The notes: generated from the sequence alone by a model not told the origin. A DNA stretch of 64,000 nucleotides from Saccharothrix longispora (GCF_030852425.1 NZ_NSDM01000009.1:301952-365951), one strand, 5' to 3'. Counted from the first letter of the stretch, positions 8,518-17,658 are shown. Translations and numbers: made by a program.

Positions 8518-8766
8518 ATGGCGGGTTCGGCAAGCAGGAAGTTCGGTCGGATCGACCCGTTCATCCTGTTCCTGGTGGTGCCGATGCTGCTGATCGCGGG
8601 CGTCATGGTGTGGGGCGGCCTGGCCTGGGTCGGCGGCGTCGTCGTGGTGTTCGCGCTGCTCGTGCTGCTGTTGGACTCGTGGACGAACCGGCCGTTGCCG
8701 TTCGAGGTCCCCGAGGACGACTACGACTACGACGAGCCGCCGCACCAGGGCGGCCGCCGCTACTGA
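8518..8766 (+). CDS. Small two-helix membrane protein, hypothetical
   Basis: An 82-residue protein with two adjacent hydrophobic helices (about 14-34 and 38-55) and an acidic, Tyr-rich cytoplasmic tail (EDDYDYDEPP). I do not recognise a family. ATG 8518 is chosen because GGGAGG at 8506-8511 is 6 nt upstream; an upstream in-frame start at 8500 would lie before this ribosome site. It is preceded by an inverted repeat and followed by a convergent gene. Confidence 0.7.
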   Translation: MAGSASRKFGRIDPFILFLVVPMLLIAGVMVWGGLAWVGGVVVVFALLVLLLDSWTNRPLPFEVPEDDYDYDEPPHQGGRRY

Positions 8767-8789
8767 CGGCGGCCCCGCCCGGGGGACGG

Positions 8790-9701
8790 TCAGGCGCGCG
8801 GGAAGGTCTCCGCGAGCGCCGCGTCGACCGAGCCCGCGCGCGTCGGCGTGACGAACAGCTCGCGCAGCACCAGGTCGCCCAGGTGCCGCGGGTCCAGTCC
8901 GGACTGCCTGCCCCGCGCGCGGTGCGCGAGACCCGTCAGCACCAACCCCGCCCGCACCGGTGCGCCGGGCAGGGCGCGCACCGGGCGCGCGTGCCCCGCG
9001 GCGGCGGCGATGCGGCCGAACATGTCCTTCCACGTGAGGTTCTCCAGCGACACCGGCAGGTCCTCACCGGACGCCCGCTCCAGCGCGTCGACCGCGACCT
9101 CGGCCACGTGCGCGACCGTCGTCGCCGCGCTGCCACCGGGCGGGGCCAGCAGCGGCGAGCGCGAGCGCACCCACGCGTCCAGCGGCCCGGCCCAGTTCGG
9201 CAGCCTGTCCCGCGCCCGCCCGAACACGAACGGCAGCTCCAGCACCGCCACCGGCAGGTCCGGGCCCGCCGCCTCGCGCGCGCCGCGCGCCTGCTCGACC
9301 CGGCTGCGGACGTACGGGTGGCGCTCGGCCAGCCGCCACTCCGGGTGCTCGCGGTGGAAGTGCGTGTAGTACGAGCCGATCACGGCGGCCCGGGTCAGCC
9401 CCTCCTCGCGGGCGGCGGTGAGCAGTCGCACGACCGGGGCCACGTTGCCGCGGTGGAACACCGGGTAGGCGGGGCCGCGCGGCGCCTCGCGGTCGTCCGC
9501 GCCCGCCGCGAACACCACGCCGTCGTGCCCGGCCAGCAGCGCCCGGAAGTCCGCCGCCGCGGCCGCCGTCGCGTCCAGCGCGTGGTCGACGCCGGCCCGC
9601 GCCGTGCGCGCCACCGACGTCACCCCGTGCCCCGACTCCCGCAGCCGCGCCACGACGTGCTGCCCGATCAACCCGCTCGCACCCACCACCACGACCCTCA
9701 T
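8790..9701 (-). CDS. NAD(P)-binding epimerase/reductase of the extended SDR type
   Basis: A 303-residue Rossmann protein with the nucleotide-binding motif GASGLIGQHV at residues 7-16. The usual catalytic YxxxK is not clear: the best candidate reads YVRSR, with Arg in place of Lys, so activity or mechanism may be altered. The segment LPVAVLELPFVFGRARD resembles the substrate-side region of NAD-dependent epimerases. It starts 17 nt after the phosphoesterase stop and is probably co-transcribed with it. The substrate is unknown. Confidence 0.75.
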   Translation of the reverse strand: MRVVVVGASGLIGQHVVARLRESGHGVTSVARTARAGVDHALDATAAAAADFRALLAGHDGVVFAAGADDREAPRGPAYPVFHRGNVAPVVRLLTAAREEGLTRAAVIGSYYTHFHREHPEWRLAERHPYVRSRVEQARGAREAAGPDLPVAVLELPFVFGRARDRLPNWAGPLDAWVRSRSPLLAPPGGSAATTVAHVAEVAVDALERASGEDLPVSLENLTWKDMFGRIAAAAGHARPVRALPGAPVRAGLVLTGLAHRARGRQSGLDPRHLGDLVLRELFVTPTRAGSVDAALAETFPRA

Positions 9702-9718
9702 GGGCCGATCATGCCGCC

Positions 9719-10891
9719 TCAGGCGGCGCGCAGCGTCAGCAGGGAGATCTCGCTCGGTGCGAACACCCGCAGCGGCGGGCCCCAGAACCCCGCGCCCCGG
9801 CTGGTGTAGAGCCGGGTGCGCTCGCCGTGCCGGCTCAACCCGGCCAGCACCGGCTGCTGCAAGCGCACCAGGAGGTGGAACGGCCAGATCTGGCCGCCGT
9901 GCGTGTGCCCGGACAGCTGGAGGTCCACCCCGGCCGCGACGGCCTTGCCGATCTCGCTCGGCTGGTGCGCCAGCAGCACCACGGGGTCGTCGGTGCGCGT
10001 GCCCGACAGCGCGGCGTCCAGGTCCGCGGCGTGGCCGGGTTCGCCCGAGTGCGCGGCGGTGACGTCGTCGACGCCCGCGAACACCAGGCGCTTGCCGCCG
10101 CGCTCCAGCACCCGGTGCTGGTTGTGCAGGCTCGTCCAGCCCAGTTCGGTCATGTGGTCCAGCCACGCCTGGGCGTTGCCGAGGTACTCGTGGTTGCCCG
10201 ACACGTAGAACCGGTGGGACGCCCGCACGTCGCCCAGCGGGGCCGCCTGCCCGCGCCGCTGCTCCACGGTGCCGTCGGCGATGTCGCCCACGTGCACCAC
10301 CACGTCCGCGCCGAGCGCGTTGACCGCCTCGACGGTGGCCCGCGACCACGCCGTGCGGTCGATGGCGCCGTAGTGGGTGTCGGCCAGCACCGCGACGGTG
10401 AGCCCGTCGAACGCGGCGTCCAGCCTCGGCAGCGCCACGTCCACCCGCTTCACCCGCGGCACGCGGCGCGCCTCGTGGACGCCGTACGCGACCAGGGCCG
10501 TGCCGATCACCAGCAGCAGGACGGCGACCAACCGGGACCGGAACGGGTTGTCCACGCCCGCGACCGCCAGGACCAGGCGCAGCACGTCGGTGACCAGCGT
10601 CCAGGCGAAGAACACCCACGCCACGCCCAGCATCGCGTGCGCGGCCCGGGACGCCCGGTCGGAGTGGCGGCGGCCGTGCGCGCGGACCAGCAGCAGCGGG
10701 AACGCCACCGAGGCGACCGCGAAGAACGCGGTGCCCACGACCTGCACCGGCCACGGCCACCGCGCGCTGGGCGCGAGCAGGCCGGCCCACGGCACCCAGA
10801 ACAGCAACGCGGTCAGCACCAGCAGCACCGCGGTGAACGTGGCGCGCCGCCGTGCCGAGGGGCGGGGCGGCGCGGGCGTCCGGGTCGACAT
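9719..10891 (-). CDS. Membrane-anchored calcineurin-like metallophosphoesterase (YaeI-like)
   Basis: A 390-residue protein with four membrane helices in residues 20-140, then a metallophosphoesterase domain carrying the dimetal motifs in order: ADTHYG, VGDIADG, GNHEYLG, LAHQPSE and GHTHGGQ. In this family these ligate two metals that hydrolyse phosphomonoesters or diesters; YaeI-like members act on lipid-linked phosphates. The active domain probably faces outwards, but orientation is inferred. ATG 10891 is preceded by GAGGAG. The downstream SDR gene follows after 17 nt. Confidence 0.88.
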   Translation of the reverse strand: MSTRTPAPPRPSARRRATFTAVLLVLTALLFWVPWAGLLAPSARWPWPVQVVGTAFFAVASVAFPLLLVRAHGRRHSDRASRAAHAMLGVAWVFFAWTLVTDVLRLVLAVAGVDNPFRSRLVAVLLLVIGTALVAYGVHEARRVPRVKRVDVALPRLDAAFDGLTVAVLADTHYGAIDRTAWSRATVEAVNALGADVVVHVGDIADGTVEQRRGQAAPLGDVRASHRFYVSGNHEYLGNAQAWLDHMTELGWTSLHNQHRVLERGGKRLVFAGVDDVTAAHSGEPGHAADLDAALSGTRTDDPVVLLAHQPSEIGKAVAAGVDLQLSGHTHGGQIWPFHLLVRLQQPVLAGLSRHGERTRLYTSRGAGFWGPPLRVFAPSEISLLTLRAA

Positions 10892-11057
10892 GGGCTCTCC
10901 TCGGCGGGATCACGGGGACTCGACGGGCACCGGACTCGATGGCGCCGGGACTTCCACGGGCACGCGGCTTTACGAACCGGTGGGCTGTTATCGACGGTAC
11001 GCCTCGCCCGGCGCCGTGTCCAAGTTTGTGCCCGGCATCGCCCGGCAACCCAGGGCC

Positions 11058-11231
11058 ATGTCCGACGTGAACGAGGTGCCCGAGGTCCGAACCCCCGACG
11101 AGGACGAGCGGTTGGCCGACTCGCAGCGCGCGATCGACGAGGCCAAGTCGACCGCCGCGGACCTGCGGCGGACGACGCCCGACCCGACGCCCGACGCGGA
11201 GCCGCCGGACGAGGCGACGCCCGCCGGTTGA
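11058..11231 (+). CDS. Small acidic hypothetical protein
   Basis: A 57-residue, highly charged protein (many Asp/Glu) with a short amphipathic stretch (DERLADSQRAIDEAKSTA) and a Pro/Asp-rich tail. No domain is recognised. Strong third-position GC bias and a terminator-like hairpin right after the stop support a real gene. There is no strong Shine-Dalgarno; CAGGG at 11051-11055 lies only 2 nt from the ATG. Confidence 0.55.
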   Translation: MSDVNEVPEVRTPDEDERLADSQRAIDEAKSTAADLRRTTPDPTPDAEPPDEATPAG

Positions 11232-11234
11232 CGC

Positions 11235-11257
11235 GCCCGCCGGCTCGACCGGCGGGT
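11235..11257 (+). terminator. Terminator hairpin with trailing T run
   Basis: An 8-bp perfect stem (11236-11243 with 11249-11256, plus a G-T pair) with loop CTCGA follows the small acidic gene, with a CATTTTC tract just downstream. Confidence 0.6.
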
Positions 11258-11299
11258 CCGCATTTTCGCGCGTCCACAGTGGACTCACCCGAATGGCGG

Positions 11300-11328
11300 T
11301 TGTCCCGCGGGTTCCCGCTCAGCATAGT
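11300..11328 (+). promoter_or_regulatory. Candidate housekeeping promoter of the GGDEF-EAL gene
   Basis: TTGTCC (11300-11305) and CATAGT (11323-11328) are separated by 17 nt, an acceptable SigA-type match, 56 nt before the GTG start at 11385. Confidence 0.35.
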
Positions 11329-11384
11329 GCGATCTCCCGACCGGGATGTTCGGCCGATCGCAGCTTGACTGGGGGTAACGGGGC

Positions 11385-13526
11385 GTGGTTCGTCGATCGC
11401 GTGCCGTGGTCGACGACGCTCTGTCGTCACCCGGACAGGCCGGCGTGCGCCGGATCACCGAGCTGACCGAGCTGTTCGCGTGGCTCGCCTGCGTGGCCTT
11501 CACCGTCCAGCTCGTCCTGCTCGGCTCCGGCCTCGTGCGCATCCCGCTGGCGCTGCTCGTGGTCGGCGTCCTCGCCTCCTGGTGGGTGCGGCCGGACGGC
11601 GACCCGTGGTGGACGACGGGGGTGGAGGCCGTGGCCGCGTTCGGCGCGGTGCTGGTGCTGCCCAGCGCCGAACCCGCCATCGGGTTCCTGTTCGCGGTCG
11701 TCGTGCGGCGCGCCCTGCGCGGCGACGCGGTGCTGCTGCCGGTCAAGTCCGTGCCCGTGCTGCTGGGCTACCTCACCGGCGTCGGCACGTGGGTGGTCCT
11801 CGAACCGGTCGAGGCCACCGGACCCCTCCTCGCCTCGACCCTGCTGCCCCTGGTGGGCCTCACGATCGTGTCCCTGGCGCTGCACGAGATCGTCCGCTCC
11901 GCGCGCCGCCTCGAAGCCGCCCACCGCACCGTCGAGGCCGTCATCCGCGCCAGTCCCGTCGGCCTCGTGCTGCTCGACGGCGACGGCGCGCCCACCCTGC
12001 ACAACGACCGCGCCCGCCGCCTGTTCGACTGGCCCGAGGGGCGGTCCGGCCGCGTGCCCTGCCCGCACGGCCCGGACATCACCGCCTGCGGCCGGGGCTG
12101 CCGCGGCGCCGACGACCCCGTCGAGGTCGACGTCGAGCGCCCCGACGGCACCACCGCCGTGCTGGCCGTGCAGGCCGTGCCCGTGGACCACGTGCCCGAC
12201 CGGCACACCCTGGTCACCGCGCTGGACGTGAGCAAGCGCCGCCAGTGGGAGGACGCGCTGCGCACCCGCGTCGAGCGCGATGAGCTGACCGGCCTCGCCG
12301 GCCGCACCCACTTCCTGCACCTCGTCGACGACGCGCTGCGCTCCGGTGAGGCCGTCGGCCTGCTCGTCATCGACCTCGACGGGTTCAAGGAGGTCAACGA
12401 CGCCGAGGGGCACGAGGCGGGCGACTGGTACCTGGTCTCCGCCGCCGAGCGCATCGGCCGCGCCGTCGGCCCCGTGGCGACCGCGGCCCGCCTGGGCGGC
12501 GACGAGTTCGCCGTCCTCGCCCCCGGCCACGACGTGCGCGAGTCCGCCCGCCTGGCGACCCGCGTGCTGTCCGAACTGGCCCGACCGCTCACCGGCCTCG
12601 GCCACGACACCGTGATCCGCGCCAGCGTCGGCATCTCCGTGTCGCAGCCCGGCCTCGGCACCGCCGACCTGCTGCGCGACGCCGACACCGCGATGTACGT
12701 GGCCAAGCGCGAGGGCGGCGCGCGCATCCGCCTGTTCCGGCCGGAGATGGGGGAGCGGGTGCTGGCCCGGCAGCGCGACAAGGCCGACCTGCGCACCGCC
12801 GTCGCCGACGGGCAGCTCGTGCTGCACTACCAGCCGATCGTGGACCTCGCGACGGGCCGGGCGACCGGCGCGGAGACCCTGGTGCGCTGGCAGCGCCCCG
12901 GCCACGGCCTGCTCGGACCCGGCGAGTTCATCGGCCTGGCCGAGGAGACCGGCCTCATCGTGCCGCTGGGCAACAAGGTCCTCGCGGGCGCCTGCGAGCA
13001 GGCGATGCGGTGGCGCGAACAGGGCCGCGCGCTGGGCGTCACGGTGAACGTGTCCACCCGCCAGCTCTCCGCACCCGCGTTCCTGCCCTCGCTGGACCGC
13101 GTGCTCAAGACCTCCGGCCTGCCGCCGGAGCGGCTCACCGTCGAGGTCACCGAATCCGTGTGGGCCGACGAGGCCGCCATGCGGGGGCTGATGGACGTCC
13201 GCGAGACCGGCGTGCGCGTCGCCCTGGACGACTTCGGCACGGGCTACTCGTCGCTGAGCTACCTCCAGCGCTACCCGTTCGACGTCGTCAAGATCGACAA
13301 GTCGTTCACCGGCAACCTCGACGACGCCGGTCGCACCGCCGGGGTGGTGCGCTGCATCGTCGACCTCGCCGAGGTGCTCGGCGCGCACACCGTGGCCGAG
13401 GGCATCGAGACGCAGGAGCAGGCCGACTGGCTGCGCGCGGCCGGCTGCGACTACGCCCAGGGCTACCTGTTCGGGCGCCCCGACCTGGCGGAGAACTGGG
13501 ACGCCCAGCCCTCCGTCACCGGGTGA
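11385..13526 (+). CDS. Membrane PAS-GGDEF-EAL c-di-GMP enzyme
   Basis: A 713-residue protein. Residues 30-175 form about six membrane helices; a PAS-like sensor (183-290) follows, with an unusual cysteine cluster CPHGPDITACGRGC (226-239). The GGDEF domain (298-450) has an intact active site at 371-375. The EAL domain (470-705) has the signature as ETL at 497-499 and keeps DDFGTG (615-620), KIDKSF and AEGIE. In the family GGDEF makes and EAL cleaves c-di-GMP. Both catalytic sets look mostly intact, so it may be bifunctional, or GTP binding may regulate the EAL domain. The cysteines suggest redox or metal sensing, which is inferred. Start is GTG 11385. Confidence 0.9.
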   Translation: MVRRSRAVVDDALSSPGQAGVRRITELTELFAWLACVAFTVQLVLLGSGLVRIPLALLVVGVLASWWVRPDGDPWWTTGVEAVAAFGAVLVLPSAEPAIGFLFAVVVRRALRGDAVLLPVKSVPVLLGYLTGVGTWVVLEPVEATGPLLASTLLPLVGLTIVSLALHEIVRSARRLEAAHRTVEAVIRASPVGLVLLDGDGAPTLHNDRARRLFDWPEGRSGRVPCPHGPDITACGRGCRGADDPVEVDVERPDGTTAVLAVQAVPVDHVPDRHTLVTALDVSKRRQWEDALRTRVERDELTGLAGRTHFLHLVDDALRSGEAVGLLVIDLDGFKEVNDAEGHEAGDWYLVSAAERIGRAVGPVATAARLGGDEFAVLAPGHDVRESARLATRVLSELARPLTGLGHDTVIRASVGISVSQPGLGTADLLRDADTAMYVAKREGGARIRLFRPEMGERVLARQRDKADLRTAVADGQLVLHYQPIVDLATGRATGAETLVRWQRPGHGLLGPGEFIGLAEETGLIVPLGNKVLAGACEQAMRWREQGRALGVTVNVSTRQLSAPAFLPSLDRVLKTSGLPPERLTVEVTESVWADEAAMRGLMDVRETGVRVALDDFGTGYSSLSYLQRYPFDVVKIDKSFTGNLDDAGRTAGVVRCIVDLAEVLGAHTVAEGIETQEQADWLRAAGCDYAQGYLFGRPDLAENWDAQPSVTG

Positions 13527-13538
13527 GGCGCCCGCCGG

Positions 13539-14198
13539 TCACGCCTTCTCGTCGGCCAGCGTGTTCCAGAACATCAACTCGTAGGAGTGAAGGAGGAGCG
13601 CCTGGGGCATCGCGCCGGAGACGGTCCAACCCGTGTCGAGGACGGCGTCGAGCGCGCGCAGGCCCAGTTCGTCCAACTCGGGCGCGGGCTCGGCGAAGAA
13701 GTCGAAGAACGCGCAGACCGCGTCGTCGAAACCGTAGTGCTCGCGCAGCGCCGCCGCGATCGTCGCGCAATAGCCGCCCCATTCCGCGAAGTTCGCCAGA
13801 ATCGCGAGCAGCGCGTCGTGCGGATTGCCGTCCAGGGCGAGCCTCGCCACGTAGGACGGGTACGCCTGGCAACCGGGCAGCGCGCGGTAGTCGGCGACGT
13901 CGTCGGGGGAGAGCCCGCACGCCGCGGCGAAATCGCCGAGCTTGGCCAGCGCCAGGCCCTCGCCGCTCGCCACCGTCGAGAAGAACTCGCGCTGCGGGAG
14001 TTCCGTCGACTGCGCGGCCAAGGTGAGGAAGGCTCGCCAGTCGCTGCGAACTATGCGGTCCTCCTCCGCCGCCAACGCCTTCAACGCCTCCACCGACGCC
14101 TCGCCGCTCGCGATCAGCGGGACCAGCCGGTTCGTGCCGCCGTCGCGCTTCAACTCCTCGCGCACGCGTTCCAACAGGGCTTTCGTGTTCCTGGGCAT
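13539..14198 (-). CDS. TenA/heme-oxygenase-fold family protein
   Basis: A 219-residue all-helical protein resembling TenA/THI-4 family members (thiaminase II/PqqC fold): REFFSTVASGEGLALAKLGD in the middle, a central YCATIAAALREHYG and a C-terminal aromatic-rich helix. The canonical thiaminase Cys/Glu set cannot be confirmed by eye, so the activity (pyrimidine salvage or another role) is open. GAGGGGG lies just before ATG 14198. It is divergent from the GGEEF gene and convergent with the GGDEF-EAL gene. Confidence 0.6.
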   Translation of the reverse strand: MPRNTKALLERVREELKRDGGTNRLVPLIASGEASVEALKALAAEEDRIVRSDWRAFLTLAAQSTELPQREFFSTVASGEGLALAKLGDFAAACGLSPDDVADYRALPGCQAYPSYVARLALDGNPHDALLAILANFAEWGGYCATIAAALREHYGFDDAVCAFFDFFAEPAPELDELGLRALDAVLDTGWTVSGAMPQALLLHSYELMFWNTLADEKA

Positions 14199-14356
14199 CC
14201 ATCCCCCTCGACCCGGCCGCCGCGTCGCCGTCGAACGCGGTGCGACACCAATGGCACTCTATCCGTGCCGTGACCCACTCGTCCCCGGGAGTGTGGGAGA
14301 CTGCGAATGGCTCTCCGCCGCCCCGACCACGCGAAGCCGCAGAAGGAGCACCGGGA

Positions 14357-16480
14357 TTGCGCGTCTCCGAAGCCACCCCGGTCGATAACCGCGAAATGCC
14401 GACCGCCGGGCAGAACCGTCCGTGGATCGGTTACCTGTTATTCGGGTTCCTCGCGGTGTGCGCCTACTACGCGCTGCCCATCTTCGTCGGGACGGTTCCC
14501 CTGCGGGTAATCGTCTACTGCGCGGTCAGCACGTCGGCCGCGGTCGCGGTGTGGTGGGGAATTCGCCGCAACCGGCCCGGCAAACGCGCGCCGTGGATCG
14601 TGCTCGGGCTCAGCCAGGTCGTCTACGCCCTCGCCGACGCCACGTTCTACGTCTCGCACTACGTGCTCAACGACACCCGCTACCCGGCCGTCGCCGACGT
14701 CTTCTACCTCGGCCACTACCCGCTCGTCGTGGTCGGCCTGGTCGTGCTCATCCGGCAGCGCCGCTCCGACCACGACCTGCCCGGCCTGCTCGACGCCGTG
14801 TCGCTGACCGTGGTCGCCGGCCTGCTGTCGTGGGTGTTCGTCATCGGGCCGCAGACCCGCCTCGGCACGTCGCCGCTGGTGGAGGCGGCTTCGTTGGCCT
14901 ACCCGCTGATGGACCTCGTCGTGCTGCTGGCCTCGCTGCGGCTGCTGTTCGGCGCGGGACGCCGGGACGGCTCGTTCGTGCTGCTCACCGCCTGGCTCGC
15001 GGCGATCATGACCGCCGACACGGTGTACGTCCTCCAACGCCTCGACGGCACCTACGCGGCGGGCAACTTCCTCGACGCCATCTGGCTCGGCGGCAACCTC
15101 GCGCTCGGCGCGTGCGCGCTGCACCCGGCCATGGGGCGGATCGCGCAGCCGGCCGAGGTGCCCGCCCTGCGGCTGAGCTGGCCGCGCCTGGCGGTGCTGT
15201 CCGCGGGCGCGCTGATCGGCCCGCTGCTGCTGCTCTTCCAGCACGCGCGGGGGATGGAGCAGGACGTGCCGGTGATCGCGATCGGCTGCGCCCTGCTGTT
15301 CGCGCTGACCGCGACCCGCCTCGCGGGCCTCGCCGTGGACCAGCGGCGGCTGGCCATCACCGACGCCCTCACCCGGCTGCGCAGCCGGCGGTACTTCGAG
15401 GGGCGGCTCGCCGAGGACGTGGCGCGGGCCCGCCGCACCGGCGTCCCGCTGGCCGTGGTGATCCTCGACGTGGACCGGTTCAAGGCCATCAACGACCGCT
15501 ACGGCCACCCCGCCGGCGACCGGGTGCTGGTCGAGGTGGCCGACCGGCTGCGCGCGGTCGCGGGGCCCGACCTCGTGCTCGCCCGCTACGGCGGCGAGGA
15601 GTTCGCGTTGATCGTCATGGGCGCCGACGCCGAGAACGCCACGCGGCTGGCCGAGGAGCTGCGGCACGGCGTGGCGCGCCGGCCCATCGCCGTGAGCGAC
15701 CGGCGATCGGTGACGGTTACGCTCTCCGCCGGCACCGCCGCGTTCGCCTCGCACCACTGCACGGCGTCCGCGCTGGTGTCCGCGGCCGACCGCGCGCTGT
15801 ACCTGGCCAAGGACCTCGGTCGGGACCGCGCCGTGGCCGGCGGCACGTCGATCGCCGAACACCGGGAGGACGTCGCGGTGGACTACCTCAACCAGGTCGC
15901 GGACCTGGTCGACCTGCGGGTGGCGAGCCCCGGGCGCAGCCTGGCCATCGCCGAGTGGGCGAGGACCGTGGCCGAGCGCCTGCGCTGCGACCCGGCCCAG
16001 GTCCGCACCGCGCACCGCGCGGGACGCCTGCTCGACGTCGGCATGATCGTGCTGCCCGACGACCTGCTCACCGAGTCCGGCCCGCTCACCGACCAGCAGT
16101 GGCACCTGCTGCACGAGCACCCCGACAGCGGCGCGCGGATGGTGGGCGTGCTGCCCGACCACGCCGACGTCGCCGAGGTGATCCGGCAGCACCACGAGCG
16201 GTGGGACGGCGCGGGCTACCCCAACGGCCTGACCCGCGACTCGATCCGGCTGGAGGCGCGCATCCTGTCGGTGTGCGACGCGTGGGCGGCGATGTGCGCG
16301 GACCGGCCGCACCGGCGGGCGCTGACGCACGAGCAGGCGGTGCGCGAGCTGCGCTCCGGCCGGGGCGCGCGGTTCGACCCGGACCTGGTCGACGTGTTCC
16401 TGGAGCTGCTGGAGGAGGGGACCGTCGGCGACCTCATCGCCGGGGCCGCCGGGCCGCGCGAGGGCAGCGCCCTATCCTGA
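14357..16480 (+). CDS. Membrane GGEEF diguanylate cyclase with degenerate HD-GYP domain
   Basis: A 707-residue protein starting at TTG 14357, chosen because AAGGAG (14343-14348) is 8 nt upstream; ATG 14396 lacks a site. About nine to ten membrane helices (20-325) form the input region. The GGDEF domain (330-495) has an active GGEEF at 412-416. The C-terminal region (505-690) is HD-GYP-like: HHERWDGAGYPNGL is present (GYP 620-622), but the metal-binding HD motif reads LLDVGM, with His replaced by Leu and the following Lys by Met. I infer synthesis of c-di-GMP with a non-catalytic, perhaps sensory, HD-GYP domain. Confidence 0.88.
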   Translation: MRVSEATPVDNREMPTAGQNRPWIGYLLFGFLAVCAYYALPIFVGTVPLRVIVYCAVSTSAAVAVWWGIRRNRPGKRAPWIVLGLSQVVYALADATFYVSHYVLNDTRYPAVADVFYLGHYPLVVVGLVVLIRQRRSDHDLPGLLDAVSLTVVAGLLSWVFVIGPQTRLGTSPLVEAASLAYPLMDLVVLLASLRLLFGAGRRDGSFVLLTAWLAAIMTADTVYVLQRLDGTYAAGNFLDAIWLGGNLALGACALHPAMGRIAQPAEVPALRLSWPRLAVLSAGALIGPLLLLFQHARGMEQDVPVIAIGCALLFALTATRLAGLAVDQRRLAITDALTRLRSRRYFEGRLAEDVARARRTGVPLAVVILDVDRFKAINDRYGHPAGDRVLVEVADRLRAVAGPDLVLARYGGEEFALIVMGADAENATRLAEELRHGVARRPIAVSDRRSVTVTLSAGTAAFASHHCTASALVSAADRALYLAKDLGRDRAVAGGTSIAEHREDVAVDYLNQVADLVDLRVASPGRSLAIAEWARTVAERLRCDPAQVRTAHRAGRLLDVGMIVLPDDLLTESGPLTDQQWHLLHEHPDSGARMVGVLPDHADVAEVIRQHHERWDGAGYPNGLTRDSIRLEARILSVCDAWAAMCADRPHRRALTHEQAVRELRSGRGARFDPDLVDVFLELLEEGTVGDLIAGAAGPREGSALS

Positions 16481-16485
16481 CGCGC

Positions 16486-16944
16486 ATGTCGAGGCGCGCG
16501 CTGATCACGATGACCCCGGACGAAGTGGCCGCGTTCCTGGAGGAGCGGCGCGTCGTCACGGTGGCCACCGTCGGTCGCGGCGGCAGGCCCCACCTCGTGC
16601 CGCTGTGGTTCGCGGTCGAGGACGGCGAGCTGCTCGCCTGGACCTACCGCGCCTCGCAGAAGGTGGCGAACCTGCGCCGCACGCCCGAGGCGACGCTCCA
16701 GCTGGAGGCCGGCGAGAGCTACGAGGAGCTGCGCGGCGTCACGATGGAGTGCGACGTGAGGCTGGTCGAGGAGCGGGCCGAGGTGGCCCGCATCGGCGGC
16801 GCCGTGGCCGCGCGCTACGCCGGGCGGAGCGGACCGGAGCTGGACGCGTTCGTCGCCGCCCAGGCGGTCAAGCGCGTCGGGCTGCGGTTCGCGCCGACCT
16901 CGGTGGTCTCGTGGGACCACCGCAAGCTGGCGGGCGCGTACTGA
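16486..16944 (+). CDS. PPOX-class (pyridoxamine 5'-phosphate oxidase-fold) flavin/F420 protein
   Basis: A 152-residue split-barrel protein of the pyridoxamine-phosphate-oxidase-like superfamily, which in actinomycetes often uses F420 or FMN. Visible features are the first strand VVTVATVGRGGRPHLVPLWF, the AWTYRASQKVANLRRTP cofactor-binding segment and a C-terminal WDHRKL strand. ATG 16486 lies 5 nt after the stop of the preceding c-di-GMP gene, and the next (broken) HAD gene overlaps its stop. The substrate is unknown. Confidence 0.8.
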   Translation: MSRRALITMTPDEVAAFLEERRVVTVATVGRGGRPHLVPLWFAVEDGELLAWTYRASQKVANLRRTPEATLQLEAGESYEELRGVTMECDVRLVEERAEVARIGGAVAARYAGRSGPELDAFVAAQAVKRVGLRFAPTSVVSWDHRKLAGAY

Positions 16945-17578
16945 GCCTCGCCCTGCTCGACCTCGACGACACGCTGGTGGACCTCGCCGGCGCGTTCGCG
17001 GTGTGGGCGGCCGGGCTCGCCACCGAGCACGGCCTGCCCGACGACGCCGTGCCGTGGCTGTGCGCGCGGGCCGGTGGGCGCAAGGACGCGCTGTTCGCCG
17101 AGGCGCGGGAGCGGTTCGGCCTGGCGGAGCCCGCGGACGTGCTGTGGGCGCGCTACCGGGCCCGTGTGCCGGAACTGGTCGCGCCGCGCCCCGGCGTGCT
17201 CGACGCGCTCGTCGCGCTGCGGGAGGCCGGGTGGCGGATCGGCGTGGTGACCAACGGCGAGCCGGACAACCAGGGGCCAAGCTGCGGCGCACCGGCCTGG
17301 CCGAGCACCTGGACGGCTGGTGCGCGTCGGGGGAGGCGGGCGTGCGCAAGCCCGACCCGGCGATCTACCACCTCGCGGCGCGCCGCTGCGGGGGAGGGGA
17401 CGGCTGGGTCGTCGGCGACAGCCCCGTGCTGGACGTGGTGGGCGGCGGGCGCGCGGGGTTCCGCACGTGGTGGGTCAGCCACGGCCGGCCCTGGCCGGCG
17501 GAGTGGCCCGCACCCGACCGGACCTCCCACGACACCGCCGACGCGCTCACCGGACTGCTGCGCCTACGACACCCTTGA
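16941..17578 (+). pseudogene. HAD-superfamily phosphatase, frameshifted
   Basis: The first frame gives LALLDLDDTLVD (HAD motif I) and continues to IGVVTNGEPDNQ (motif II, Thr-Asn) near 17265. It then loses the family sequence. One base over, the reading continues as LRRTGLAEHLDGW, GVRKPDPAIY (motif III Lys) and GWVVGDSPVLDV (motif IV Asp) to TGA 17578. A one-base loss in the GGGG run at 17274-17277 explains this. The natural start would be CTG 16941, overlapping the preceding stop as CTGA where ATGA or GTGA is normal. GTG 16911 is a poor alternative. Two lesions favour a true pseudogene, but a sequencing error in the G run is possible. Confidence 0.8.
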
Positions 17579-17641
17579 AGGGTCAGTCAAGTTTTTGCGC
17601 GATTTGATAGATATCTTGCGGTCGGCTGTTCGGCCCGCTTA

Positions 17642-17658
17642 TGGTGTGCGCCACACCA
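17642..17658. promoter_or_regulatory. Short dyad upstream of the secreted glucanase gene
   Basis: TGGTGTG and CACACCA flank CGC, 84 bp before the ATG. The region 17585-17640 just upstream is unusually AT-rich for this genome and probably holds the promoter. The operator role is inferred. Confidence 0.4.
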
